Origin: Casimicrobiaceae bacterium
GTDB taxonomy: Bacteria; Pseudomonadota; Gammaproteobacteria; Burkholderiales; Casimicrobiaceae
DNA: 6,174 nt
Direction of reading: 5' to 3'
Assembly (NCBI GenBank): GCA_955652025.1
Contig: CATPAO010000380.1
Span: 1 to 6,174 of the forward strand
The notes beneath the pieces were generated by a model. That model was not told the DNA's origin and did no database searches. It saw only the letters and a list, made by a program, of their open reading frames with translations. Shown in pieces: positions 6,174-6,174 of this stretch (positions are counted from its first letter, which is position 1; the number at the start of each line of letters is the position of its first letter). Position numbers and translations under genes: made by a program.

Positions 6174-6174
6174 A

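Overview
The window is a densely coding, GC-rich stretch from a Gram-negative bacterium. A TonB-dependent outer-membrane receptor and a Tat-type periplasmic oxidase establish the Gram-negative envelope. The SuhB-type phosphatase, the codon bias to G/C at third positions and the overall gene style suggest a proteobacterium, most likely in or near the Betaproteobacteria. The taxonomic placement is inference from family resemblance, not from a marker gene.

Layout. Four plus-strand genes are followed by one convergent minus-strand gene. (1) Positions 2-1759 hold the C-terminal barrel part of a TonB-dependent receptor; its signal peptide and plug lie upstream of the window. (2) Positions 1781-3403 hold a complete Tat-exported three-domain multicopper oxidase of the CueO type, with all copper ligands and a His/Met-containing insert. 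(3) Positions 3400-4518 hold an FAD/NAD(P)-binding oxidoreductase that resembles the N-terminal half of SelD fusion proteins but stands alone; its GTG start overlaps the oxidase stop. (4) Positions 4592-5401 hold an inositol monophosphatase family protein (SuhB-like), preceded by a 73-base gap with a hairpin, a possible -10 box and a 12-codon leader frame. (5) Positions 5358-6173, minus strand, hold the C-terminal two thirds of an MFS transporter; its last codons overlap the 3' end of the phosphatase gene by 44 bp.

How the genes may work together. Genes 1-3 are tightly packed (21-bp gap, then a 4-bp overlap) and look like one transcription unit spanning outer membrane, periplasm and a flavin oxidoreductase. 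A plausible reading is a metal-related redox unit (copper defence, or oxidation of Cu(I), Fe(II) or similar) coupled to TonB-driven uptake of an unknown ligand. The sequence shows the order and the catalytic motifs; the shared substrate is inference. The phosphatase and the MFS gene look like separate units.

No tRNA, rRNA, CRISPR array, insertion sequence or obvious mobile-element boundary was seen. No stretch over about 75 bases lacks a gene. The most unusual items are the receptor/oxidase/solo SelD-N-like trio, the His/Met insert of the oxidase, the tiny Arg-rich leader frame abutting the phosphatase start, and the convergent coding overlap.
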